This document shows positions 8,731 through 16,677 of a DNA stretch of 46,302 nucleotides, piece by piece (within the stretch, counting starts at the first letter, position 1; every line of letters begins with the position of its first letter). This DNA comes from JBCDGZ01 sp038750655 (GTDB lineage: Bacteria > Bacteroidota > Bacteroidia > Chitinophagales > Saprospiraceae): the NCBI GenBank assembly GCA_038750655.1, contig JBCDGZ010000053.1, positions 1 to 46,302 of the forward strand, written 5' to 3'. The position numbers and the translations under genes were made by a program. The notes below the pieces were generated by a model, which was not told the DNA's origin, ran no database searches, and saw only the letters and a program-made list of their open reading frames with translations.

Positions 8731-10122
8731 TTAAGCCGGCCCCCAGCCAATGGCTACACTAAAGAGCAAAAAGCCCCAGCCGATCAACAAGATGACCAGG
8801 GTCAGCGGGACGGCGTAGCGCAGCCAGCGATCAAAGGGGACGCGACACATGCCGAGCATCGCAATCAGTCCGCCCAGCGTTGGGTTGAACATATTGGTCA
8901 CCCCGTCGCCCAATTGGAAGGCTAGGATGGAGCACTGCCGAGTCAGGCCCACCAGCTCCCCGACCGGAATCATAATGGGCAAGGTGGCCAGGGCCTGCCC
9001 GCTGCCAGAGGGAATCATAAGGTTCATCACACATTGGGCCAACGACATCAGCAGGGCGGAGCCGTAGGTCGGTAGCGTGGTTAACATACCGGCCAGATTA
9101 AAGGCGATGGTATCGCTGATGTTGCCCATTTCCAGTAGGACGCGAATGGTGGTGGCAAAGCCCACCATGAAGGCACCGGGTGCGACGACGGCCACCGATT
9201 TGAGGGTCGTTTCGCTCATTTCGTTGACACTGATTCGTGCCGCGATGCCGACGGCTACGGCGATCATGAGGAAGATGGCCGATATTTCGTTGAGGTACCA
9301 ATTGTGGTTGAAGATGCCGTAAAGCATGATGATCAGCCCGGCGAGAAAGAGGGCGAAGACCAGCCAGTTGTTGCCCGTCATGCGGTATTGGTCGATGTTT
9401 TTGGACAGGGCGAGGCCGGAGGCATCCAAGCCTTTTCCAAGGCTGGCGGAAGGGTCGGCAGTGATTTTTTTGAAATAGCGAATATTGTACGCTGCTACGA
9501 TAGAGAGGCCGATAAAGCAGAGGACAGAACGCAAGAGCGCGCCGGAGAAAAGCGGCATTTCGGCAATCTTGTGGCCGATACCAACGGTGTAGGGGTTAAT
9601 GGGAGAAAGGCCAAAGCCGATGGTAATGCCGGCGACGGAGATGCCGGCGGCCAGGACCAGATCGCCGCCGAGCGCCAGGGCCATCACCGCAGCGATAGGC
9701 ACCATAGCGATGTTATTTTCGTAGCCAACGACGATGCCCAGCAGTCCGAAGATAAAGGTCATCACTCCGACGATGAAGTACTTGCGTTGCAGCCCCAGAT
9801 TTTTGACTAAGGTGCCGACCGTGTTCTCGACCATCCGAGATTTTTCCAGCATCCCGAACATGATTCCTCCGGCCAAAACGACGAAGATGACTTCGACGGC
9901 GGCTTTGAAGCCCCCGGGGATGGCTTTGAACAGGTCGAGGAGCCCGACGGGCGTTTGGGCGATGGTTTTGTAGGAGCCGGGGATGACGCGCTGGCGGCCG
10001 TCCACCAGCTCGCGCTCGTAGAGCCCGGCGGGCAGGATGTAGCTGAGCAGGGCCGCCAGTATGATGATGCCAAATAGCATGGCAACGGGATGCGGAATCC
10101 GTTCGTACCATTTCATGGGCAC
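8731..10122 (-). CDS. YfcC family basic amino acid / C4-dicarboxylate-type transporter
   Basis: 463 residues with about 11-12 transmembrane helices. The N-terminal KWYERIPHPVAMLFGIIILAAL and the following PAGLYER are typical of the YfcC/DcuC-like superfamily, as are the VGYENNIAMVPI and LMIPSGSGQALATLPIMIP segments (the latter resembling the conserved re-entrant substrate-binding motif). Members import or exchange carboxylates or amino acids across the inner membrane. The immediately downstream, co-directional M20 deacylase suggests that the imported solute is an N-acylated amino acid or short peptide that the deacylase then splits; that pairing is inference. The gene is divergent from the beta-barrel gene at 10214 across a 91-base gap that must contain both promoters. 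Confidence 0.88.
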   Translation of the reverse strand: MPMKWYERIPHPVAMLFGIIILAALLSYILPAGLYERELVDGRQRVIPGSYKTIAQTPVGLLDLFKAIPGGFKAAVEVIFVVLAGGIMFGMLEKSRMVENTVGTLVKNLGLQRKYFIVGVMTFIFGLLGIVVGYENNIAMVPIAAVMALALGGDLVLAAGISVAGITIGFGLSPINPYTVGIGHKIAEMPLFSGALLRSVLCFIGLSIVAAYNIRYFKKITADPSASLGKGLDASGLALSKNIDQYRMTGNNWLVFALFLAGLIIMLYGIFNHNWYLNEISAIFLMIAVAVGIAARISVNEMSETTLKSVAVVAPGAFMVGFATTIRVLLEMGNISDTIAFNLAGMLTTLPTYGSALLMSLAQCVMNLMIPSGSGQALATLPIMIPVGELVGLTRQCSILAFQLGDGVTNMFNPTLGGLIAMLGMCRVPFDRWLRYAVPLTLVILLIGWGFLLFSVAIGWGPA

Positions 10123-10213
10123 AATATCTCTTTAAATTGTGGGAATTCAAATTTTAAGTCCGACCCAACCCTTTCAAAACAGATGGAAGTCTATCTAAAC
10201 AAAAAACGCAATT

Positions 10214-10882
10214 ATGAAAATGATCAAGCTCATTCTACCCCTTTTCCTTTGTTTGCTTTTTCAAGAAGCCATCGCTCAGTTGTCCGTCGGTGTCAAGGGA
10301 GGCTACACCCGCGCTTGGGAATTCTACGATCGGGACGACCTGCCCGACAATGCTGAAATTCACATTCACGGCTACCACATCACCGGTATGATTTATACCT
10401 CTATAGGCCAACATTTCAGCATCGGTGCAGAACCCGGATTCATCCAAAGAGGCGCCGCCTGTATCCCCGGCTTTATCGACTTCAACAGTGATCGCCGCAT
10501 GGACCTCAACTACGTCGAAGTGCCCTTGATGCTCTCTGGCCGCATTAAATTATTCAACAACAAATTTTCGATATACGGCAAAATCGGTGCTGGCGCCGCC
10601 TTTCTGACCTCGGTCTACGAGGAGCAAGTGGCCTTCATCTCTCCCATCGGAGAGGTCATCCCGATGGACCCCATCGTCCGAGAAAAAATCGACCTCGACA
10701 ATAGCCGACTAAGAAGATGGGATTTCGGTCTGTACAGCAACTTAGGCTTCGCCTATCATTTTGGCCCCAATCAAATTTTCCTCGAAACCGGCTACTACCA
10801 TGCTCTACGGGATGCCGACACGGGTTTTACTTCTCAAAACCGCAGCATCAATACCGGCATGGGCTACATGAGAAGTTTTTAA
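10214..10882 (+). CDS. Outer-membrane beta-barrel protein (PorT-like family)
   Basis: 222 residues. A signal peptide (MKMIKLILPLFLCLLFQEAIAQ) is followed by alternating hydrophobic strands with glycine and aromatic residues: SVGVKGGYTRAW, FSIGAEPGFIQRG, LNYVEVPLMLSGR, FSIYGKIGAGAAF, DFGLYSNLGFAYHF and IFLETGYYHAL. The LNYVEVPL motif is characteristic of the small 8-stranded opacity-like/PorT-like barrels of Bacteroidota. The C-terminus (MGYMRSF) ends in an aromatic residue, as expected for an outer-membrane barrel. The cellular role is unknown; these proteins are common and often structural. It is followed by a strong intrinsic terminator at 10927-10968 and probably forms its own transcription unit. 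Confidence 0.88.
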   Translation: MKMIKLILPLFLCLLFQEAIAQLSVGVKGGYTRAWEFYDRDDLPDNAEIHIHGYHITGMIYTSIGQHFSIGAEPGFIQRGAACIPGFIDFNSDRRMDLNYVEVPLMLSGRIKLFNNKFSIYGKIGAGAAFLTSVYEEQVAFISPIGEVIPMDPIVREKIDLDNSRLRRWDFGLYSNLGFAYHFGPNQIFLETGYYHALRDADTGFTSQNRSINTGMGYMRSF

Positions 10883-10923
10883 TTAGTGAAGAATAACTAT
10901 TAGCAAAAAGATGATTCGTTTAC

Positions 10924-10983
10924 GGGAGTGCAGTGATGATGTATAGTCGTCGCTGCACTACTTTTTTTAAGTTATGCACTCCC
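10924..10983 (+). terminator. Strong intrinsic terminator with a competing alternative arm
   Basis: A 13-bp stem (AGTGCAGTGATGA at 10927-10939 with TCGTCGCTGCACT at 10947-10959, two G-U pairs, 7-base loop) is followed by a run of seven T at 10962-10968. It lies 45 bases after the beta-barrel gene stop. The 5' flank GGGAGTGCA (10924-10932) is also exactly complementary to TGCACTCCC at 10975-10983, giving a mutually exclusive 9-bp pairing. Confidence 0.85.
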
Positions 10984-11050
10984 AGCAATATTTCGTAAAT
11001 TTCCCTCACCAAGAATATATTCTGATTTGCAAAGTACAATTTACCGACTT

Positions 11051-13858
11051 ATGAAAAGCACTCCCCTATTTTGCCTCTTGCTGCTACTCTGCGGCATAGC
11101 CACCGCCCAAAATCCCAATAAGAAAACCATGAATCTGGACACGTACGATTTGTGGAATACCCTCAAAGGCAGTCAGATTTCGAACGATGGCCGCTGGGTC
11201 GTCTATGAGCAAGTGCCCGGAAAAGGCGATGGTACCCTTTTCATTCACGATACCCAAAGCAAGCGCGATACCCGTATTCCTAGGGGGGAGAAAGCCCGCA
11301 TCAGCGCAGATAATGCCTACGTCATTTTTTCCATCAAACCCTTTACCGACAGTCTCCAGCAAATGCGGCGGCGGAAGGTCAAGGAGGATAAATTGCCCAA
11401 GGATAGCTTAGGCATCTTTCGACTGCGCGATGCAAAAATGCAGAAGATCGCCAATGTCAACTCTTTTAAGGTGCCGGAAGAATGGTCGGGATGGATCGCT
11501 TATTTGTTAGAGCCGTTGAAGATGGAGAAGGATACAACTAAGGTGGAGGCAGATAGTACCCTTTCCCAAAAACCTAAAAAGAAAAAACGAAATAAGAACA
11601 AGCACCTCGTGATGCATCGACTGGAAACGGGCGTGACGGATACGGTCCATAATGTCAAAAGTTATCGCTTTGCTAAGAAGGGGGCGCGGCTCATTCTTAG
11701 CCGAGATGAGAAGGCTAAAAAGGGGCCTCAGGGAGCTTATCTTTACGACTGCGATCAGGCCAAGCTCTTTCCGTTGTCTACGGTTAAAGGAAAATACCGG
11801 CAGCTTATGCTCGATGAGCAAGGTAAGCAAGCGGCTTTTATCGCCGACTTGGATACCACGAAGGCCCGCATCCGCCCCTGGCAGCTCTACCACTGGCGAA
11901 TGGGGCAGGACAGCGCCCAAGGGGTCTCCACCGCCCAGGTCAACCAAGGCTGGCTGGTTTCGGAGCATCAACAATTGGAGTTCTCCGAGGATGGCTCCAA
12001 GCTCTACTTCGGCATGGCTCCCCCTCCCATTTTGAAGGATACCAGTTTGTTGAAAGAAGAAATCGTCAATGTGGAAGTGTGGAGCTATCAGGATGAGCGG
12101 CTGCATACCCAACAGAAGGTGCAGCTGGATCGGGATAAAAAACGAAGCTACCGAACAGTGCTGCATACGCTGACCGGGAACCTGGCCGCCCTCAATACAC
12201 CAGAGCTGAGTAGTATCCGTATCGACCCCACTGGTCAATATCCGCTGGCCTTGGTGTATGGGGATTGGGATTATTTACAAACGACCTCCTGGGACGGCTT
12301 TCCGAGTCGCAAAGACATTTATACTGTCAATCTCAATACCGGCCAGCGCAAGGAAGTAGGTAGAGGTGTCCGTGGCACTCCACGCTTATCCCCCGCAGCA
12401 AAGTACGCTTATTGGTTCAATGCGGTGGATACGACCTGGGAAGTCCATAATATTGCGAATGGAAAGACCATCGCCGTCACCGATAACCGAACCGTACCTT
12501 TTTATAATGAGTTGAATGACCGGCCGATGTTGCCCAGTTCTTATGGCGTAATGGGATGGACGGCCGATGATGCCCATATGCTGGTTTATGATCGCTATGA
12601 TATTTGGAAAATTGATCCCAGCGGCCAGCGGCCACCGCAGCGATTAACCAAGGGACGGGAGCAGCGTAGGAGCTACCGCTACATCCGCCTCGATCCGGAT
12701 CAACGCTTTTTTGATCCACAGGAGGAAATTATGCTGAGGCAGTTTGATGAGCAAAGCAAGCGCAGTGGCTACGCCCGTCTTTCCCTGGCCAACAACCAAG
12801 TCAAAGTGCTGGTCGAGGGCGATTACAATTACACCCGCCGAGTCAACAAGGCGAAAGACGCCCAAGCCTATATTTTCAGCCGCTCCGACTTCGATACCTA
12901 CCCCAACCTGATTTATACCAAGGGCAGTTTTACCGAAACCACTCCCCTGAGCGATGTCAACCCTCAGCAAAGCGAATACTCCTGGGGGAGCATCGAACTC
13001 TACCAATGGACTTCGCTGGATGGCGAACGCCTCACGGGCATGCTGGTCAAGCCCGAAAATTTTGACCCCAATAAAAAGTATCCGATGATTGTCAATTTCT
13101 ACGAGCGCAGCTCCGATCGATTGCACAGTCACCGCGCCCCCTACCCTGGCCGCTCGACGATCAATTACAGCTACTATGCCAACCAAGGCTACCTGATCTT
13201 CAACCCCGATGTTCCTTACCGCATCGGCTACCCCGGCGAAAGTGCCTACAATGCGGTCGTCTCCGGCGTCACGGCGCTGATCAACGAAGGCTTTGTCAAC
13301 GAAGAGCGGGTCGGCCTACAGGGCCACAGCTGGGGCGGCTACCAAGTCGCTTATCTGATTACCCGCTCTCGCCTCTTCCGCTGTGCCGAGTCCGGCGCGC
13401 CGGTGGTCAACATGTTCTCAGCCTACGGCGGCATCCGCTGGGGATCGGGCCTAAGCCGGATGTTTCAGTACGAAAAAACCCAGAGCCGCATCGGCGGTAC
13501 GATCTGGGAATACCCGCTGCGCTATCTGGAAAATTCTCCCCTCTTCTTCGCCGATAAGATTGAAACGCCGGTGTTGATTTTACACAACGATAAGGACGGC
13601 GCGGTGCCCTGGTACCAGGGGATTGAATTTTTTGTCGCTCTACGTCGCCTTGGTAAGCCGGCCTGGCTACTCAATTACAACGATGAGCCCCACTGGCCCG
13701 TCAAACGCCAAAATCGGATGGACTTCAACCAACGCATGCAGCAGTTTTTTGATCACTATCTGAAAGACGAAACTGCACCGGAGTGGATGAAGCGCGGTGT
13801 TCCAGCGATTGAGAAAGGGATTAAGCAAGGGTTGGAGCTGACGGATGAAGAGCGTTGA
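11051..13858 (+). CDS. S9 family prolyl oligopeptidase-like serine peptidase, secreted
   Basis: 935 residues from the ATG at 11051 (MKSTPLFCLLLLLCGIATAQ, a clear signal peptide; the earlier in-frame ATG at 11027 only lengthens it). A long N-terminal section with WD-like beta-propeller strands (residues ~40-640) precedes an alpha/beta-hydrolase domain. The catalytic triad is visible: Ser760 in GHSWGGYQ, Asp849 in HNDKDGAVPW and His881 in DEPHWPVK. The fold cleaves short peptides, commonly with dipeptidyl- or acylaminoacyl-peptidase activity, and this one should act in the periplasm or at the cell surface. Length exceeds DPP4-type enzymes (~700-770) because of an enlarged propeller with a basic insert near residues 170-185 (KPKKKKRNKNK). 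It is monocistronic, flanked by a terminator upstream and a GC-rich hairpin downstream. Confidence 0.92.
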   Translation: MKSTPLFCLLLLLCGIATAQNPNKKTMNLDTYDLWNTLKGSQISNDGRWVVYEQVPGKGDGTLFIHDTQSKRDTRIPRGEKARISADNAYVIFSIKPFTDSLQQMRRRKVKEDKLPKDSLGIFRLRDAKMQKIANVNSFKVPEEWSGWIAYLLEPLKMEKDTTKVEADSTLSQKPKKKKRNKNKHLVMHRLETGVTDTVHNVKSYRFAKKGARLILSRDEKAKKGPQGAYLYDCDQAKLFPLSTVKGKYRQLMLDEQGKQAAFIADLDTTKARIRPWQLYHWRMGQDSAQGVSTAQVNQGWLVSEHQQLEFSEDGSKLYFGMAPPPILKDTSLLKEEIVNVEVWSYQDERLHTQQKVQLDRDKKRSYRTVLHTLTGNLAALNTPELSSIRIDPTGQYPLALVYGDWDYLQTTSWDGFPSRKDIYTVNLNTGQRKEVGRGVRGTPRLSPAAKYAYWFNAVDTTWEVHNIANGKTIAVTDNRTVPFYNELNDRPMLPSSYGVMGWTADDAHMLVYDRYDIWKIDPSGQRPPQRLTKGREQRRSYRYIRLDPDQRFFDPQEEIMLRQFDEQSKRSGYARLSLANNQVKVLVEGDYNYTRRVNKAKDAQAYIFSRSDFDTYPNLIYTKGSFTETTPLSDVNPQQSEYSWGSIELYQWTSLDGERLTGMLVKPENFDPNKKYPMIVNFYERSSDRLHSHRAPYPGRSTINYSYYANQGYLIFNPDVPYRIGYPGESAYNAVVSGVTALINEGFVNEERVGLQGHSWGGYQVAYLITRSRLFRCAESGAPVVNMFSAYGGIRWGSGLSRMFQYEKTQSRIGGTIWEYPLRYLENSPLFFADKIETPVLILHNDKDGAVPWYQGIEFFVALRRLGKPAWLLNYNDEPHWPVKRQNRMDFNQRMQQFFDHYLKDETAPEWMKRGVPAIEKGIKQGLELTDEER

Positions 13859-13867
13859 GCATAATCG

Positions 13868-13892
13868 CCGTGTCCCTTGGCAGGAGACACGG
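13868..13892 (+). terminator. Hairpin after the S9 peptidase gene (weak terminator candidate)
   Basis: CCGTGTC at 13868-13874 pairs with GACACGG at 13886-13892, extended by CCT/AGG around a bulged A and a TGGC loop. It starts 10 bases after the stop codon, but no T-run follows, so it may only protect the 3' end or act with Rho. Confidence 0.5.
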
Positions 13893-14019
13893 CTCGGACG
13901 ACTCTTGAAATCTTTGTTTCAGCCCCATTCGTCAAGGCAGTGTCTCTCGCAGAGGGTAATACATCAACAAAAAATTTAAAATAAAAACACAAATTGTTTT
14001 ACATTCTTCAATAAATGGT

Positions 14020-14027
14020 TATCTTTG
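14020..14027 (+). promoter_or_regulatory. Bacteroidota -7 promoter element (TATCTTTG)
   Basis: TATCTTTG fits TAnnTTTG, the -7 element used by the Bacteroidota primary sigma factor. A TTG lies at 13994-13996, 23 bases upstream, slightly farther than the usual -33 spacing. It would drive the DUF4240 gene at 14166 with a ~135-base leader. Confidence 0.5.
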
Positions 14028-14165
14028 CAGGGCGACTGCACTATCCTAAACTGGCGGTATCCCATTTACAACGATACTGCTAATCTATCAATAGACTGAA
14101 CAATGGTACCTCAATGGTAGGGATAGGGTCGTACGTCTTTTTAGCTGAACATAAACCAAAAAAAC

Positions 14166-14753
14166 ATGAAACAATTTGATATTGCTAACCTGGAAAAGAG
14201 TGCCGAAATGTTGGATGAAGAGCAATTCTGGAACATCATTTCTACCTCCCTGGCACAATCCCAAAGCGATGAAGAACAAGAAGAATTGCTGGTCGGTGAA
14301 ATCGCGAAACTGTCTCCTAAAGAAATGATCGGCTTCCGGTTGAGGACGGACAAATTGCTCCACGATACCTATAATTCGGAAATGTGGTGTGCGGGCTACA
14401 TCATCGGTGGTGGTTGCTCGGATGATGGCTTTGAGTATTTCCGAAATTGGATCATTTCTAGAGGGAAAGAGGTGTACTACCGAGCGAAAGAGAATCCTGA
14501 CACGCTTGCGCAAATTGTGGCCCAGGAAGTGGAAGAGCTTGATTTTGAGGGCTTTGGGTATGTAGCGATTGAGGCTTTTGGAAGAAAAACGGGGAAGGAC
14601 CTGAGCGATTATATCGACTATGAAGTCTTCACTAATGAAGAAGGAAGTTATCCGCAAGTCGATTTCAATTGGAATGAACGTGAACCAGAAAGTATGAAAG
14701 CACTCTGTCCCCAATTATTTGAAAAACTATGGGCTCGAAATATCAGCAACTAA
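14166..14753 (+). CDS. DUF4240 domain-containing protein
   Basis: 195 residues, no signal peptide or membrane segment, hence cytoplasmic. The opening MLDEEQFWNIISTSLAQS and the later MWCAGYIIGGGCSDDGFEYFRNWIISRGKEVYY match the DUF4240 pattern, in which an acidic helical N-terminus is followed by a conserved W-xxxYxxxGGCSDDxFxYFRxWLIxxG block. Proteins of this family are often found as stand-alone cytoplasmic proteins in Bacteroidota and Actinobacteria, sometimes near immunity or WGR-type proteins; the biochemical role is unknown. The gene is preceded by an A-rich leader and followed after 70 bases by an NTF2-like gene, with which it may share a transcript ending at the terminator at 15220. 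Confidence 0.85.
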   Translation: MKQFDIANLEKSAEMLDEEQFWNIISTSLAQSQSDEEQEELLVGEIAKLSPKEMIGFRLRTDKLLHDTYNSEMWCAGYIIGGGCSDDGFEYFRNWIISRGKEVYYRAKENPDTLAQIVAQEVEELDFEGFGYVAIEAFGRKTGKDLSDYIDYEVFTNEEGSYPQVDFNWNEREPESMKALCPQLFEKLWARNISN

Positions 14754-14823
14754 GTATTAAGATCATATTTAAACAACAATTACGATAACAAAAACATTAT
14801 TCTAAACTTAAAAAACTAGTACG

Positions 14824-15192
14824 ATGAATGTCAAAGAAATCGCAAACGACTTAGTAAAACATTGCCGCCTCGGCCAGTACGAAGAAGTCGTAAAGAAGTA
14901 TTATTCCCCAGCAATCAGAAGCATAGAACCTGCGAGCGATCCCCAAGAAGTGCAGGGCATAGAAGCCATTATTGAAAAGGGGAAACAATGGGAAAAAGAT
15001 TTTGAAGTACACGGCCTAGAAATCTCCGATCCCGTAGTAGCTGACGATTACTTCTCCTGCGTTATGGCCATCGACTCTACCCACCGCCCAAGTGGTCAGC
15101 GCAGTACATCTTCCGAAGTTTGCGTTTACGAAGTCAAAGATGGAAAGATTGTTATGGAGCAGTTTTTCTATAAGATGCCAACAGAAATGTAG
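14824..15192 (+). CDS. NTF2/SnoaL-like small cytoplasmic protein
   Basis: 122 residues. The pattern of an N-terminal helix (VKEIANDLVKHCRLGQYEEVVKKYYSPAIRSIEP), a central IEAIIEKGKQWEKD and a C-terminal VCVYEVKDGKIVMEQFFY matches the cone-shaped NTF2-like fold (SnoaL type). Members are polyketide cyclases, isomerases or simple ligand-binding proteins. No obvious catalytic His/Asp pair is present, so the activity cannot be assigned. It lies 70 bases after the DUF4240 gene and ends 27 bases before a good intrinsic terminator. Confidence 0.85.
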   Translation: MNVKEIANDLVKHCRLGQYEEVVKKYYSPAIRSIEPASDPQEVQGIEAIIEKGKQWEKDFEVHGLEISDPVVADDYFSCVMAIDSTHRPSGQRSTSSEVCVYEVKDGKIVMEQFFYKMPTEM

Positions 15193-15219
15193 AAGCTACC
15201 TAGTATTACTACCTGTATT

Positions 15220-15263
15220 AGGCTTAGGAGAATGATGCATTGTCCTAAGCCTTCTTTATTTTT
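15220..15263 (+). terminator. Intrinsic terminator after the NTF2-like gene
   Basis: AGGCTTAGGA (15220-15229) pairs perfectly with TCCTAAGCCT (15243-15252) around a 13-base loop, followed by a T-rich stretch ending in five T at 15259-15263. It separates this unit from the MATE gene. Confidence 0.85.
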
Positions 15264-15290
15264 GGCCTTGAATGATGCTTAGTTGCCTGC

Positions 15291-16676
15291 ATGAAAAAAT
15301 TATTACAAACCCTCGCCACCGCCATCTCGGGTACAGAGAAAGAATTCACCACTGGTAGTATCAACCGGGCGATTCTGATGTTATCGGTTCCTATGATTTT
15401 GGAGATGGTCATGGAGGCCCTATTTGCGGTAGTAGATATTTACTTTGTCGCCAGAATTGGTGAGGAAGCGATAACAGCCGTCGGACTAACTGAGGTGGTA
15501 TTGACACTGATTTATGCGACGGCTATTGGGATCAGTATGGCAGCTACAGCCCTGGTCTCGCGGCGGGTGGGAGAGCAGAAACTCCGACATGCGGGCCTGG
15601 CCGCCGCCCAAACCATCCTGCTGGGCGTCGGTCTATCCATAGTCTTGGGCCTCCTTGGCTTCACCTTCGCCGGCGACATCCTCCGCCTAATGGGTAGCGA
15701 AGAAAGCGTCATCGAAATCGGCATCGGCTACACCCGCATCCTATTCGGCAGCAATATTGTCATCATGCTGCTCTTCTTGCTCAACGCCATCTTTCGCGGT
15801 GCTGGCGATGCCTCCCTAGCCATGCAATCCCTCTGGCTAGCCAACGGCCTCAACATCCTCCTCGATCCTCTCTTCATCTTCGGCATCGGCCCCTTCCCCG
15901 AAATGGGCGTACAGGGCGCAGCCGTCGCCACCACCATCGGCCGCGGTACCGGCGTGCTTTTCCAACTCTACATCCTGTTCAAAGGCCGGAGTATCATTCA
16001 ATTCAGTCCCCATCATTTTCGAATACGCTGGGGATTGATCAAACGCATTGTCGCCATCGCGGCCGGAGGCACCGGACAGTTCCTCATTGGCTCTGCCAGC
16101 TGGATTTTCCTCATGCGCATCGTCTCTGTCTTCGGTACTCAAGTCGTAGCCGGCTACACCATCGCCATCCGAATCATCATCTTCACCATCCTGCCCTCGA
16201 TGGGAATGGCCAATGCGGCAGCAACACTAGTCGGCCAAAATCTGGGGGCGCAGCAGCCCGAGCGCGCCGCCACCTCCGTCTGGCGCACCGCCTTCTTCAA
16301 TATGCTCTTTCTACTCCTGGTCTCCATCCTATTTTTCACCCTCGCCCCCCAAGTCATCGGCCTGTTTAGCGAAGCACCGGAGGTCGTCGGAGCAGGCGTT
16401 GAGGCCCTCCGAATCATCTGCATCGGCTATGTCTTCTTTGCCTACGGGATGGTCATCAGCCAGTCTTTTAATGGCGCAGGAGATACCCGTACCCCCACTA
16501 TTATCAACTTTTTCTGCTTTTGGATGCTGGAAATCCCGCTGGCCTACTTCCTGGCGCTGTACCTGGAGATGGGCCCCGAAGGTGTCTATTGGGCACTGGG
16601 AATTGCCAATACCCTACTAGCCATTATCTGTATTATAGTATTTCGGCAAGGGCATTGGAAAAAGATACAAGTGTAG
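15291..16676 (+). CDS. MATE family efflux transporter
   Basis: 461 residues with 12 predicted membrane helices in two similar halves. The N-terminal GSINRAILMLSVPMILEMVMEALFAVVDIYFVARIG is the classic MatE start, the second half opening with LIKRIVAIAAGGTGQFLIGSASWIFLMRIVSVFG. NAIFRGAGDASLAMQ and SQSFNGAGDTRTPTIIN are the equivalent GxGD motifs of the two halves. MATE proteins export cationic drugs or metabolites by Na+ or H+ antiport across the inner membrane. The gene has ordinary length. It converges with the enolase-superfamily gene with only one base between the two stop codons, so no separate terminator fits between them. Confidence 0.93.
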   Translation: MKKLLQTLATAISGTEKEFTTGSINRAILMLSVPMILEMVMEALFAVVDIYFVARIGEEAITAVGLTEVVLTLIYATAIGISMAATALVSRRVGEQKLRHAGLAAAQTILLGVGLSIVLGLLGFTFAGDILRLMGSEESVIEIGIGYTRILFGSNIVIMLLFLLNAIFRGAGDASLAMQSLWLANGLNILLDPLFIFGIGPFPEMGVQGAAVATTIGRGTGVLFQLYILFKGRSIIQFSPHHFRIRWGLIKRIVAIAAGGTGQFLIGSASWIFLMRIVSVFGTQVVAGYTIAIRIIIFTILPSMGMANAAATLVGQNLGAQQPERAATSVWRTAFFNMLFLLLVSILFFTLAPQVIGLFSEAPEVVGAGVEALRIICIGYVFFAYGMVISQSFNGAGDTRTPTIINFFCFWMLEIPLAYFLALYLEMGPEGVYWALGIANTLLAIICIIVFRQGHWKKIQV

Positions 16677-16677
16677 A

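Larger units (their letters stand above)
13859..14165. other. Intergenic 307 bases with a hairpin and a predicted promoter
   Basis: No credible gene. Near its left end is a GC-rich hairpin (13868-13892), and near the middle a Bacteroidota-type promoter match (14020-14027). About 140 bases of leader separate that promoter from the next start codon; I see no riboswitch-like structure there. Confidence 0.6.

Noticed and set aside
7539..8762. Plus-strand frames opposite the M20 gene
   Set aside because: The M20 gene has all metal ligands and the right length; the opposite frames are Arg/Pro-rich shadows.
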